Positions 10,897 to 21,844 of a stretch of DNA of 64,000 nucleotides are shown here, in pieces. Made by a program: the position numbers and the translations under genes. Under the pieces are notes generated by a model. The model did no database searches. It was not told where the DNA came from and was given only the letters and a program-made list of their open reading frames with translations. The DNA is from Mobilicoccus massiliensis (lineage in GTDB: Bacteria; Actinomycetota; Actinomycetes; Actinomycetales; Dermatophilaceae), in assembly GCF_000826525.2 (NCBI RefSeq), contig NZ_LN651328.1, positions 18,432-82,431 on the forward strand. The letters are read 5' to 3'. Position 1 is the stretch's first letter. Each line of letters begins with the position of its first letter.

Positions 10897-12390
10897 GTGA
10901 CCTTGCGCCATCACGGCGCCGCGGCAGCGCTCGCGTGCGTCCTCGTCGCGGGCACATCTGCGGTCGGCCCGGCCCACGCGGTGACGACCCCGCCGCCGCT
11001 GCCGGTGACGACCGCTCCCGCGACGACGCCCGGCGGTGACACGCCTCCCCCCACCCCGGCACCGACGTCGACGGTCGGCGGGCCGGGACTCCTCCGCCCC
11101 GGAGTGCTGCACAGCCTTCCCGCCGGCGTACCCAAGCCTCCGGAGCTCAAGGCGAACGCCTACGTCGTGGCCGACCTGCGCGACGGGCGCATCATCCTCG
11201 CCAAGAACGCCCACGTGCAGAGCCGCCCTGCGAGCACACTCAAGACGCTCACCGCACTCACGCTCGCGCCCAAGCTGCCGCCGCGCCAGATCGTCACGGC
11301 CACCGCCGAGGACGCGAACATCGAGGGCACCAAGGTCGGCCTCGTCGCGGGCGAGGGCTACACCGTCAGGGAACTGCTCATGGGGCTGCTGCTCAGCTCG
11401 GGCAACGACGCCGCCAACGCCCTCGCGCGCGCCAACGGCGGCATGCCGGCCACCGCCCGCGAGATGACCGAACGCGCGCACCGGATCGGCGCCCTCGACA
11501 CCTTCGCCAAGAACTCCAGCGGGCTCGACGCCACCGGGCAGCTCACCTCCGCCTACGACCTCGCCCTGCTCGGCAAGGTCGCCGTCGACGACCCCCTCGT
11601 CTCGCCCTACCTCACGGTCAAGACCGCCGAGATCGCGGGCAAGCGCACCGCCGGCAAGGGCAGCCGGCGCGAGCGCTACCAGATCTCCAGCCACAACCGG
11701 CTGCTCTGGAACTACGACGGCATGATCGGCGTCAAGAACGGCTTCACCAAAGCGGCGGGCCAGACGTACATCGGGGCCGCGAAGCGCGGCGACCAGAGTT
11801 TCGTCATCACCTACCTCGGCGGCACGAACGTCGGCTGGCGCGACACCGCCGCCGTGCTCGACTGGGCCTTCGCCAACGGCCCCAAGGCGCGCCCGGTCGG
11901 CGAACTCGTCGACCCCGCGACCTTCGACGAGAACAAGACCCCGCCGGTGGAGCCCGTCGAACCCGCCGCCACCGGCGGGCCCCAAACCCACCGCCGCCGC
12001 GAGTGCCCTCGGACGAGAACAAGCCCCCGCCGGTGGAGCCCGTCGAACCCGCCGCCACCGGCGGGCCCGAATCCACCGCTGCCGCGAGTGCCCTCGGGCT
12101 CTCCCCGGCCGGCGGGCGAGGCCTGCTCGCCCTGCTCGGGGGCGGCGCGGCCCTTCTCGCCGGAGCCGCCGTCACCATCCGCCACCGGATGCGCCGCCGA
12201 CGCCCCTGACCCGCCGCCTCACCGCCGAGACAGCCGCCGTTTCCGGCACGAGCGCACACCCCCTTCTACGACCAAGCCCTCGCCGGCCGGAAACCGCGGC
12301 TGTCTCGGCGGAATCAGTCGGCGAGGTGGAACTCGGCCGCGCGTTGCCACTCTCCGCGATCCACGAAGAGGACGAAGCGGTCGACCGTGA
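10897..12390 (+). CDS. D-alanyl-D-alanine carboxypeptidase (peptidase S11), C-terminus frameshifted
   Basis: Trims the terminal D-Ala of peptidoglycan stem peptides outside the membrane. Start GTG 10897 follows GGGGAGGA by 4 nt; a TACTCT hexamer is at 10853-10858. A signal peptide (about 1-28, ending PAHA) and a Pro/Thr linker precede the S11 domain: STLK 113-116, SGN 168-170, and KNG 280-282 in place of KTG. The catalytic part is complete to about residue 345. After DENKTPP at 344-350 the frame leaves the expected C-terminus: an 86-bp tandem duplication (11926-12011, repeated from 12012) shifts it. The remaining read-through to 12390 is a Pro/Arg-rich shadow that crosses a palindromic repeat and an opposing gene. 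Removing one unit restores a 408-residue protein with a C-terminal membrane helix. Confidence 0.85.
   Translation: MTLRHHGAAAALACVLVAGTSAVGPAHAVTTPPPLPVTTAPATTPGGDTPPPTPAPTSTVGGPGLLRPGVLHSLPAGVPKPPELKANAYVVADLRDGRIILAKNAHVQSRPASTLKTLTALTLAPKLPPRQIVTATAEDANIEGTKVGLVAGEGYTVRELLMGLLLSSGNDAANALARANGGMPATAREMTERAHRIGALDTFAKNSSGLDATGQLTSAYDLALLGKVAVDDPLVSPYLTVKTAEIAGKRTAGKGSRRERYQISSHNRLLWNYDGMIGVKNGFTKAAGQTYIGAAKRGDQSFVITYLGGTNVGWRDTAAVLDWAFANGPKARPVGELVDPATFDENKTPPVEPVEPAATGGPQTHRRRECPRTRTSPRRWSPSNPPPPAGPNPPLPRVPSGSPRPAGEACSPCSGAARPFSPEPPSPSATGCAADAPDPPPHRRDSRRFRHERTPPSTTKPSPAGNRGCLGGISRRGGTRPRVATLRDPRRGRSGRP
11926..12096 (+). repeat. Out-of-frame tandem duplication inside the D,D-carboxypeptidase
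   Basis: Unit 1 is 11926-12011 (86 bp), unit 2 is 12012-12096 (85 bp). Both encode DENK-x-PPVEPVEPAATGGP when read in their own frame. They differ by a few substitutions and one base in a C/A run. The spacing of 86 puts unit 2 and everything after it in another frame. Confidence 0.9.
12012..12209 (+). pseudogene. Displaced C-terminal anchor of the D,D-carboxypeptidase
   Basis: Read in the frame of repeat unit 2, this stretch gives DENKPPPVEPVEP, then an Ala/Ser region, a hydrophobic helix (GLLALLGGGAALLAGAAV) and a basic end RHRMRRRRP, stopping at 12209. That is a typical C-terminal membrane anchor of Gram-positive D,D-carboxypeptidases. It is in a different frame from the catalytic domain upstream, so as written it would not be made as part of that protein. 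Confidence 0.75.
12222..12311. repeat. Dispersed palindromic repeat, family P1, copy 1
   Basis: Two 26-bp arms, 12222-12247 and 12286-12311, are inverted copies with one mismatch; each outer end reads CCGCCGAGACAGCCG. The 38-bp centre is not conserved. A second copy with the same arms is at 51152-51239. Here it lies between the D,D-carboxypeptidase tail and the convergent LigT-like gene, so it may also end transcription. Confidence 0.85.
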
Positions 12391-12856
12391 AGCGTTCGTC
12401 GACCGAGCCCATCGCCGCGAGGGCGCGATCGAGCCCCGCCTGCGGCACGTCGTGCGCGAGGGTGACGTGCGGATGGTAGGGGTAGCGCAGTTCGCCCTCG
12501 AGCGGGCCGGTGCGCAGCGCGTCCTGCAACCGATCGCAGTCGTCGGCGCCGTCGAGCACCTTCAGATAGGAGACGTCGGTGACGGGCTGGAAGCTGTCGG
12601 TGCCGCACAGGCGCAGCTCGAACGGCGCGTTCTTCGCGGCCACCGCCTCGAGATGGTCCATGACGGCCGGTAGCACCGATTCCGGCAGCGGCGTCGGCGG
12701 TACCAACGTGACGTGCGCGGGGATCTCGGCCCCCTCGGGGTCGGCGACGGACTCCCGCAGCGCGCGGACCCGGCCCGCGAGCGGCTCCGGCACGAGGATG
12801 AGGATGCCGACGCACACCTCGGTGCCGACGGGTGCGGAGGTCTCCGCGTTCGACAT
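12314..12856 (-). CDS. 2'-5' RNA ligase / 2H phosphoesterase family protein
   Basis: 180 residues. The two H-x-T motifs that define 2H phosphoesterases are present: HVT at 48-50 (in PAHVTLVPP) and HVT at 130-132 (in YHPHVTLAH). Members act on 2',5' or cyclic phosphodiester RNA ends; the biological substrate in Actinobacteria is usually unknown. ATG 12856 lies 9 bp after the trpS stop, so it is likely co-transcribed downstream of trpS. Confidence 0.85.
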   Translation of the reverse strand: MSNAETSAPVGTEVCVGILILVPEPLAGRVRALRESVADPEGAEIPAHVTLVPPTPLPESVLPAVMDHLEAVAAKNAPFELRLCGTDSFQPVTDVSYLKVLDGADDCDRLQDALRTGPLEGELRYPYHPHVTLAHDVPQAGLDRALAAMGSVDERFTVDRFVLFVDRGEWQRAAEFHLAD

Positions 12857-12865
12857 GGCGCGGCC

Positions 12866-15203
<2,338 letters not shown>

Positions 15204-15314
15204 GAGCACTCCTGACGGCCGCCGGGCGGCGATCCCGTGGCGGGGCGCCGGCCCACGCACTCGCCGCAGGCCCTCTCCTATCGGCCTAACATGTTGCCCC
15301 TGTAGGCGATTCGT

Positions 15315-16151
15315 TTACCAGTTCCAGTGGATGCCGACGTCTGCCGGGCCGAAGTCTTGAAAGTGCAGATCGAGCGACGGGCCGGGGAGGACGAGGGGCG
15401 CGCGGGTCGTCGTGTGACCGACGTCGACGACGGACTCGGCCCCGAGCGGCAGGCGATCGGGGTGGAACGCGATCGCGACGTGGAGCAGACGGACCTCGCT
15501 GGTGACACAGCGCCCCCAGTGGACCATGGGTTCGAGGTCGCCCAGCAGGACGAGCGAGATCTCGGTCATCCAGGACTCCCCGGCCTCCAGCGGGCGGGGC
15601 AGCACGACCTCGGCCACGACGCAGCGATCGTTGCGGACGGAACGCTCCACGACGCAGTTGCCACGCGCCTCGATGCGGGCCTCCTCGGCCTCGTCCCCCT
15701 CGATCCAGTACGCGACCGGATACCGCTGGAACCCCGCGGCCTGCGCCGTCATCACCTGCCGCACCTGGTGCGAGACCGGGCGGCCGGCGGCGTCGAGCAC
15801 GATCCGGTCGTGCACGCTCGACCGCAGGGCGTCGCCGAGCCACGACAGTCCGAGGCTCGCCGCGAGGTCGTCGATGCCCGGGTGTTCGACCTCCTGGGTG
15901 TCGCGCCGTCTCTCGAGCGTGCCGCTGAGTGCGCCCACCGGCAGCTTGAGGACCTCCTCGAGGGTGGCGAGGGCGTCGAGGGATCGCGCTCGGGTGGGCA
16001 ACGAATGCCCGCGGCGCCAGTAGCTCAGGGTGGCGATCGACAGGTCGTGCCCGCGGCGCCGCAGCCGGTGCCGGACGGCGCCGAGCGACAGTCCGCGCCT
16101 GTCGACGGCCGCGTCGAGCACCTCGGCGAAGGAGGCTCCGGGTCCGGTCAT
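15315..16151 (-). CDS. HTH protein of the alternating array, type A copy 1
   Basis: 278 residues from ATG 16151. Residues about 5-75 form an XRE-like helix-turn-helix region (FAEVLDAAVDRRGLSLGAV then LSYWRRGHSLPTRARSL). Residues about 105-278 are a beta-rich domain I do not recognise, beginning near SSVHDRIVLD and ending at the C-terminus with GIHWNW. It begins 7 bp after the type B copy 1 stop, so those two genes are surely one transcription unit. About half the residues match the type A gene at 17215-18180. A DNA-binding regulator is likely; ligand and targets are unknown. Confidence 0.75.
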   Translation of the reverse strand: MTGPGASFAEVLDAAVDRRGLSLGAVRHRLRRRGHDLSIATLSYWRRGHSLPTRARSLDALATLEEVLKLPVGALSGTLERRRDTQEVEHPGIDDLAASLGLSWLGDALRSSVHDRIVLDAAGRPVSHQVRQVMTAQAAGFQRYPVAYWIEGDEAEEARIEARGNCVVERSVRNDRCVVAEVVLPRPLEAGESWMTEISLVLLGDLEPMVHWGRCVTSEVRLLHVAIAFHPDRLPLGAESVVDVGHTTTRAPLVLPGPSLDLHFQDFGPADVGIHWNW

Positions 16152-16158
16152 CCGCCAC

Positions 16159-17037
16159 TCACCACGCCCACTCGAGCCCGAAGACCCCCGGTTCGGAGTC
16201 GACGACGTGCGCCTGGACGACCGGCCCCACGACGAGAGGAGCCTCGGTACGCCTTCCACCGACGGCGCGGAACGAGATCGCCGTCGCGGGAAGAACCTTC
16301 GGATCGAAGCGCACCTCGACGACGAGCTCGCGGCAGGAGGTGGGCAGGCGTGCCCACACGTGGTCACGCTCGGTGTCGTCGCCCATACAGGCGGCGCGGT
16401 ACTCCACGAGAATCGTCTCCCCCGCCGACAACGGTCGGTCGAGCAGCATCTCGACGGCGATGCCGGTGTGCTCGCGGTATTCGCGGACGCGGCCGAGGCG
16501 ACACCGGGAGACGGGGGTGAGCACAGGCAGCGCCGAGGGGTGCGCCGACTCCAGCCACACCGGAAAACGATCGAGGCCGTCCTCGAGCGCCAGCAACAGG
16601 ACCCGGGCGTCCCGGCCGACCTCGCGCCGATTGGCATCGATCCGGATGCGGTCGTGCACACTCACCCTCGAGACGCCCTCGACGTCGAGCCCCATCTGCC
16701 GGAACGCGAGATCGATGTACTCGGGCCCGTCACCACGGTGGGCGGGCAGGACACCTCGGGTGTAGAGAGTGTCCTCCTGCCGCCGTGGCGAGGGCGGCAG
16801 CCGGCTCGCGAGAAACCCGCGAGGCAGTGCGAGGCACTCCTCGAGGGGACCGATGGCGGCCAGTGACGTCGCCCGCTCGGGCCGGCTGCGCCCGGACTGC
16901 CAGTAGCTGAGGGCGGCCACACTGATCGTGATGCCCTGGCCGGCGAGGGCTCGACGCACCCGATCCAGGCTCATGCGGCGGGCGGCGATCGCCTGTCGCA
17001 ACGCCACGGCGAAGTCGTCGGCGGGGTCGCCGTCCAT
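16159..17037 (-). CDS. HTH protein of the alternating array, type B copy 1
   Basis: 292 residues. ATG 17037 has AGGAGGG 7 nt upstream; the open frame further 5' is non-coding. N-terminal HTH region: FAVALRQAIAARRMSLDRV, then LSYWQSGRSRPERATSL, the type B variant with W-Q-S-G-R-S in place of W-R-R-G. The C-terminal domain shares SVHDRIRIDA, a G-x-D-R-F-P-V-W block and a final GLEWAW with its paralogues. Closest in the window is the type B gene at 18323-19225. First gene of a tight B-A pair. No neighbouring gene suggests a pathway. Confidence 0.75.
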   Translation of the reverse strand: MDGDPADDFAVALRQAIAARRMSLDRVRRALAGQGITISVAALSYWQSGRSRPERATSLAAIGPLEECLALPRGFLASRLPPSPRRQEDTLYTRGVLPAHRGDGPEYIDLAFRQMGLDVEGVSRVSVHDRIRIDANRREVGRDARVLLLALEDGLDRFPVWLESAHPSALPVLTPVSRCRLGRVREYREHTGIAVEMLLDRPLSAGETILVEYRAACMGDDTERDHVWARLPTSCRELVVEVRFDPKVLPATAISFRAVGGRRTEAPLVVGPVVQAHVVDSEPGVFGLEWAW

Positions 17038-17214
17038 GGTCGTACCCTCCTGCGACGGCCGTTTGGGCCGTCTGTCTTTCACGCGCCGCTGAGCGAACGG
17101 CACCTCCGCCGCCGCGGCCCCGATCAGGGCCGGCCCGGTTGAGCTCCGATTCTGCCCGATGGGCGCGGTGGGCACGCCGAGAACGCCCGGTTCGCGCCCG
17201 GCCACTCGGCCGCA

Positions 17215-18180
17215 TCAGGACAGGGGGTCGCGATCTCCTCCCGGCGCATCGTCCGGCAGTGGCGCATCGTCGGGTCGTGGCGCATCGTCGGGTCGTGGCG
17301 CATCTCCGTCGACTCGAAGGCCCCCCTCCTCGCCGGCCTGCCCCGGCCCCCACGACCACCGCACCTCGGCGACCCCCGGCCCGAAGTCGACGAGATGCAC
17401 GTCGATCGAGGCACCGGTCATCACCTGCGGGACCTCGCGGACCACGCCCTTCACCTCGGTACTGAGCACGGCCTCGACCGGCACGTGGTCGGGGTCGAAA
17501 CGCAGACTCAGGTGCAGGTCACGCAACCGGCGGCCCGTGTGCCGCCCCCACCGGGTCATGGATTCGGTCGATCCGCCGATCGTGACGAGATACTCCGACA
17601 TGCCGGTGTCGCCCGTATCCAACGCGCGCGGCAGGAGCACTTCGGCGAGCACGACGGTGTCCTCCCGCACCTCCCGGCCGATCGCGCAGTTCGCCCTCGC
17701 GTCGTAGGTGACCACGGCCGTCGGATCGTCCTGGTGGAACGCGATCGGGAACCGGTCGACCCCGTCCCGGACGGCGCGGAAGGTCTCGCGCACCCGGTGA
17801 CGCATCGGGCAGCCGCGGTCGTCGAAGACGAGCGCGTGGTGGACGCTGGTGCGCCGCAGGCCGTCGTCCCAGCTCAGCCCGAGACGCTCCGCCAGCTCGT
17901 TGACCACGGCTCCGTGCCCGGGCTGGTCGGGGTCTCGCAGCTCCTCGATCGGCGTCGTCAACGTACCGGGCGTCACCTCGAGGATCTGCTCCAGTGCCTC
18001 GATGACCGCGAACGAGGCCGACCGCGTGGGGTTGGACAGACCGCGACGCCAGTAACTGAGCGCTGCCGGCGACAGGTCGTGTCCCCGCCGACGCAAGTGC
18101 CACCGGATGCGCTCGAGCGTCAGCCCGCGGCGGTCGATGGCCTCGCTGAGGATCTCGTGGAAGGGGCGGGGGTCGTTCAC
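17215..18180 (-). CDS. HTH protein of the alternating array, type A copy 2
   Basis: 321 residues from GTG 18180 (AGGAGG 9 nt upstream). HTH region FHEILSEAIDRRGLTLERI, then LSYWRRGLSNPTRS. The C-terminal domain ends in EVRWSW at about residue 290, where type A copy 1 stops. It then continues with about 30 extra residues that include a six-residue repeat (DAPRPD, DAPRPD, DAPLPD), encoded by an 18-bp tandem repeat. Lies 142 bp after the type B copy 2 stop. Probably a regulator; the acidic tail is unique to this copy. Confidence 0.75.
   Translation of the reverse strand: MNDPRPFHEILSEAIDRRGLTLERIRWHLRRRGHDLSPAALSYWRRGLSNPTRSASFAVIEALEQILEVTPGTLTTPIEELRDPDQPGHGAVVNELAERLGLSWDDGLRRTSVHHALVFDDRGCPMRHRVRETFRAVRDGVDRFPIAFHQDDPTAVVTYDARANCAIGREVREDTVVLAEVLLPRALDTGDTGMSEYLVTIGGSTESMTRWGRHTGRRLRDLHLSLRFDPDHVPVEAVLSTEVKGVVREVPQVMTGASIDVHLVDFGPGVAEVRWSWGPGQAGEEGGLRVDGDAPRPDDAPRPDDAPLPDDAPGGDRDPLS
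17245..17298 (-). repeat. 18-bp in-frame tandem repeat in type A copy 2
   Basis: Three units at 17245-17262, 17263-17280 and 17281-17298; the last two are identical. 18 bp keeps the frame and gives the D-A-P-x-P-D repeats of the acidic tail. Confidence 0.9.
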
Positions 18181-18322
18181 GGGTCACTGCCTCCTGCGAC
18201 AGAGCTGGCCGGCCGGGGTCCGACCGTCTGCCGAGTCTCACATCCCGGATGACCCACACCCGTCGCTCCACTGGCCGGGGCGACGAGGGCGACCGCGCGA
18301 ACCACCGCCCGAACCGTCGTGC

Positions 18323-19225
18323 TCACCACTGCCACGTGAGCCCGTACTCGCCCGGGGCGCCGTCGACGAACAGGGCCTGCACGGTCGGCTGCACCTCGAG
18401 GGGGCGGTCCTCGCGGCGTCCGCCGAGGACGGTCGACGACCACACCCTGGCCGGCAGGTCGTCCGGCGGGAACTCCACCTCGAGAAAGATCTCCCGGAAC
18501 GGCGTATGGACCATCCGCCACACGGCGTCGCGCGGGGTCTGCGGGCCGGCGTGGGTCTGGCGGTGCTCGGTGAGGATCGTCTCGCCCTCACGCAGCGGTC
18601 GATCGAGCAGCATCTCCACCATGCGCCCACCGAACTCCGCGGAGACCACGACCCGGCCGACCCGGCAGTTCTCCACGGCCGTGACCTCGGGCATGCTCTC
18701 GAGATCCTCGGACTCGACCCAAACTGGGTAGCTGTCGACGCCGCCGCGCGTGGCGATCATGAGGAGGCGCACCTCGTGATCGGCCTCGCAGCGATCGGCG
18801 CCGATGCGGAACCGGTCGTGGATCGTGGAGCGGACGGCGCTCTGATAGTCGAGGCCGAGCAGGGCGGCCGCTTCGACGACGTGCCGGCGCGGAGCGAACG
18901 CGCCGTTCATCCCGCCGTCGAGCAGTTCGAGACCGGGAGCGGCGACGGCCGCCGCACCCGTCGCGGCGATATCCGAGGGGCGCACGCGCACGCGGCTGCC
19001 GAGGTGGCCGCGCGCAAGGCCGAGGCACTCCTCGAGCGTGCCGATGGCGGCGAGTGAGGAGTCGCGTTCGGGCACGGAACGGCCCGATTGCCAGTAGCTC
19101 AACGTCGCCGTGCTCACGCGGACACCGCGCTCCCCCAGTGCCTGACGCAACTGCTGAAGGCTGAGCCCCCTGGTGGCAATCGCCGAGCGCAGAGCGGTGG
19201 CGAAGTCCTCGTCGTTCGTCGTCAT
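18323..19225 (-). CDS. HTH protein of the alternating array, type B copy 2
   Basis: 300 residues, ATG 19225 preceded by GAAGG at 6 nt. HTH region FATALRSAIATRGLSLQQL, then LSYWQSGRSVPERDSSL, nearly the same as type B copy 1. The C-terminal domain starts near RSTIHDRFRIGADR and ends GLTWQW. It is the first gene of the four-gene array in transcription order. The 238 bp upstream (19226-19463) are less GC-rich around 19321-19380 and probably hold the promoter. Family otherwise unrecognised. Confidence 0.75.
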   Translation of the reverse strand: MTTNDEDFATALRSAIATRGLSLQQLRQALGERGVRVSTATLSYWQSGRSVPERDSSLAAIGTLEECLGLARGHLGSRVRVRPSDIAATGAAAVAAPGLELLDGGMNGAFAPRRHVVEAAALLGLDYQSAVRSTIHDRFRIGADRCEADHEVRLLMIATRGGVDSYPVWVESEDLESMPEVTAVENCRVGRVVVSAEFGGRMVEMLLDRPLREGETILTEHRQTHAGPQTPRDAVWRMVHTPFREIFLEVEFPPDDLPARVWSSTVLGGRREDRPLEVQPTVQALFVDGAPGEYGLTWQW

Positions 19226-19463
19226 CCTGACCTTCGGTCCTCGAGTCCCGCCGGTCGTGAAATCCCGATAGTGCCGGAATCACACGTGTGGAACACCCGG
19301 CGATGACCGTGCTCGACGCCCACCCTTCACTTATCGTCCATACTGTTATCGACTGTACCGGTCGCACGAAAATCGTGCCGTTCCAATCGAATCGGTGCGA
19401 GCTCCGGGCGTACGAACGGCCCACCGAGGGTGCTCGATGGGCCGCTCGTAACTAAACGGGGTG

Positions 19464-21689
19464 TCAGCGAAGAGCGTCGACGATGGCGTTAAGCGTGGGG
19501 CTCGGGCGCATCGCCGCGCTCACCTTCTCGGGGTCGGGGCGGTAGTAGCCACCGAGGTCGACCGGCTTGCCCTGGGCACCGATGAGCTCCTCACCGATCT
19601 TGGTCTCGTTCTCGGCGAGCGCTGCGGCGACCGGCTCGAACCGTGCCTTGAGGTCGGCGTCGTCGTCCTGCGCGGCGAGCGCCTGCGCCCAGTAGAGCGC
19701 GAGGTAGTAGTGGCTGCCGCGGTTGTCGATCTGGCCGAGTTTGCGGGCCGGCGACTTGTTCTCGTCGAGGAACCGGCCGATGGCCGAGTCGAGCGTCTCG
19801 CCGAGGACCTTGGCCTTCGCGTTGTCCGTGGTCTGGGCGATGTGCTCGAAGCACGCACCGAGGGCGGAGAACTCACCGAGGGAGTCCCAGCGCAAGTAGT
19901 TCTCCTTGAGGAACTGCTGCACGTGCTTGGGGGCCGAGCCGCCCGCACCCGTCTCGAAGAGGCCACCACCGTTGAGCAGCGGGACGACCGAGAGCATCTT
20001 GGCGCTCGTGCCCAGCTCGAGGATGGGGAACAGGTCGGTGAGGTAGTCGCGGAGCACGTTGCCCGTGACGGAGATCGAGTCCTCGCCGCGGCGGATGCGC
20101 TGGAGGCAGTAGGTGATCGCGTCGACCGGGGACTTGACGACCCACTCGATCTCGTCGCCACCCGCCTCGGAGATGTACCTCTTGACCTTGTCGATGACGT
20201 GGGAGTCGTGCGCACGGTTCTCGTCGAGGAAGAACACCGCCGGAGCACCCGTGGCCTTGGCGCGGGTGACGGCCAGCTCGACCCAGTTGCGCACCGGCAC
20301 GTCGCGCACCCGGCTCATGCGCCAGATGTCGCCCTCGTGAACCTCGTGGTCGAAGAGCTTGGCGCCGTGCTGGTCGGTCACCGTGACCGTGCCGTCGGCG
20401 GGGATGACGAACGTCGTCGGGTGGCTGCCGTACTCCTCGGCCTTCTGCGCCATGAGCCCGACGTTGGGCACCGAGCCCATCGTCGCCGGGTCGAGCGCGC
20501 CGTGCTTCTTGCAGTCCTCGAAGACGGCCTCGTACATCGGCCCGTAGGAGCGGTCGGGCACCATCGCGAGGGTCTGCTGGAGGTTGCCGTCGGCGTTCCA
20601 CATCTGGCCGGAGTCACGCACGACGACCGGGAGCGAGGCGTCGATGATGATGTCGTTCGGCGCGTGCAGGTTGGTGATGCCGCGGTCGGAGTCGACCATC
20701 GCCAGCCGCGGGCGCGACTCGTACTGCTTGGTGATCGCGTCCTCGATCTGCTTGCGCTTCTCCTCGGGCAGGCCGCCGATCTTGCTGTACAGGTCGCCCA
20801 GACCGAGGTTGGGGTTGACGCCGACCGAGTCGAGGTCGTCACCGAACTCGTCGAAGACGTCGGCGAAGAAGACCTTGACGCCGTGGCCGAAGAGCACCGG
20901 GTCGGAGACCTTCATCATCGTGGCCTTGAGGTGCAGCGAGAGCAGCAGGTCCTCGTTCTTCGCGGCCTCGATCTGGTCGCGGTAGAAGCTCTCGAGGGCC
21001 GCGACGTTCATCACCGTGCCGTCGACGATCTCGCCCTCGAGCACGCCGATCCCGCTCTTGAGCACGGTCTCCTGCCCGTCACGACGACGGAACGTGATCG
21101 TGAGCTCGGAGTCCTCGCGTGCGACGACGGACTTCTCGTTGCCGTAGAAGTCGCCGCCCTCCATGCTCGCGACGCGCGCCTTGTTGTCGGCGGTCCACTC
21201 ACCGAGGCGGTGCGGGTTCTTGCGGGCGAACGCCTTGACCGACTGCGGCGCACGACGGTCGGAGTTGCCCTCACGCAGCACCGGGTTGACCGCCGAGCCG
21301 AGCACCTTGGCGTACTTGGCCTGGATCTCCTCCTGCTCCGGATTCGCCGGCTTCTCGGGGTAGTCGGGGATGTCGTACCCCTTCTCCTGCAGCTCCTTGA
21401 TCGCCGCCTTGAGCTGCGGCACCGAGGCGCTGATGTTCGGGAGCTTGATGATGTTCGCATCGGGGCTCTGCGTGAGCTCGCCGAGCCGCGTGAGGTTGTC
21501 GTCGATGCGCTGGTCGGCGGTGAGCCGCTCGGGGAACTGCGCGAGAATGCGGCCCGACAGAGAGATGTCGCTGGTCTCGATGTCGATCCCCGTGCCGTTG
21601 GTGAAGGCCTCGACGATCGGCAGGAACGAGTACGACGCGAGCGCCGGCGCCTCGTCGATCTGGGTCCAGATGATCTTCTGTGTCGCCAC
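19464..21689 (-). CDS. icd: NADP-dependent isocitrate dehydrogenase, monomeric type
   Basis: 741 residues, the usual length of the monomeric (type 2) enzyme. Oxidises isocitrate to 2-oxoglutarate with NADP in the TCA cycle. Recognised from its whole-length sequence: start [20 protein letters not shown], the segment [19 protein letters not shown] near 95-115, and the C-terminal [14 protein letters not shown] 21689 has AAGGAG 8 nt upstream; residues further 5' are promoter sequence. A -10 hexamer and a perfect palindrome lie upstream (21765-21795). mdh and sucCD are also in this window but not adjacent. Confidence 0.96.
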   Translation of the reverse strand: MATQKIIWTQIDEAPALASYSFLPIVEAFTNGTGIDIETSDISLSGRILAQFPERLTADQRIDDNLTRLGELTQSPDANIIKLPNISASVPQLKAAIKELQEKGYDIPDYPEKPANPEQEEIQAKYAKVLGSAVNPVLREGNSDRRAPQSVKAFARKNPHRLGEWTADNKARVASMEGGDFYGNEKSVVAREDSELTITFRRRDGQETVLKSGIGVLEGEIVDGTVMNVAALESFYRDQIEAAKNEDLLLSLHLKATMMKVSDPVLFGHGVKVFFADVFDEFGDDLDSVGVNPNLGLGDLYSKIGGLPEEKRKQIEDAITKQYESRPRLAMVDSDRGITNLHAPNDIIIDASLPVVVRDSGQMWNADGNLQQTLAMVPDRSYGPMYEAVFEDCKKHGALDPATMGSVPNVGLMAQKAEEYGSHPTTFVIPADGTVTVTDQHGAKLFDHEVHEGDIWRMSRVRDVPVRNWVELAVTRAKATGAPAVFFLDENRAHDSHVIDKVKRYISEAGGDEIEWVVKSPVDAITYCLQRIRRGEDSISVTGNVLRDYLTDLFPILELGTSAKMLSVVPLLNGGGLFETGAGGSAPKHVQQFLKENYLRWDSLGEFSALGACFEHIAQTTDNAKAKVLGETLDSAIGRFLDENKSPARKLGQIDNRGSHYYLALYWAQALAAQDDDADLKARFEPVAAALAENETKIGEELIGAQGKPVDLGGYYRPDPEKVSAAMRPSPTLNAIVDALR

Positions 21690-21764
21690 GGGACAAGCTC
21701 CTTCGAACGAGTGCGAGGTCGGGGATGACGCGCGGACGGCCCGCTGCGTTCGAACAGGGGCCGT

Positions 21765-21795
21765 GATCTCGCGAGATCCGGCAGGATCGACCCTA
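21765..21795 (-). promoter_or_regulatory. Putative icd promoter with palindromic operator
   Basis: On the minus strand a TAGGGT hexamer (complement of 21790-21795) is followed, about where transcription would start, by a perfect 14-bp palindrome GATCTCGCGAGATC (21765-21778). The position just downstream of a -10 box suits a repressor site. The regulator is unknown. Confidence 0.45.
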
Positions 21796-21844
21796 CCCGG
21801 CGGGCCACCGCGCACGCGGGCGGACGGTAGGGAAGGATGACCCC

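Noticed and set aside
11985..12000. Programmed -1 frameshift in the D,D-carboxypeptidase (run GGGCCCCAAACCC)
   Set aside because: In the reading phase there is no X-XXY-YYZ heptamer and no clear downstream stimulator; the duplication explains the shift better.
12096..12390. The long Pro/Arg-rich tail of the D,D-carboxypeptidase frame as a real domain
   Set aside because: It crosses a palindromic repeat and the opposing LigT-like gene and has shadow composition; the sensible anchor lies in another frame.
19461..21728. 755-codon plus-strand frame opposite icd
   Set aside because: Antisense shadow of a highly conserved enzyme; no start signal or recognisable motif.
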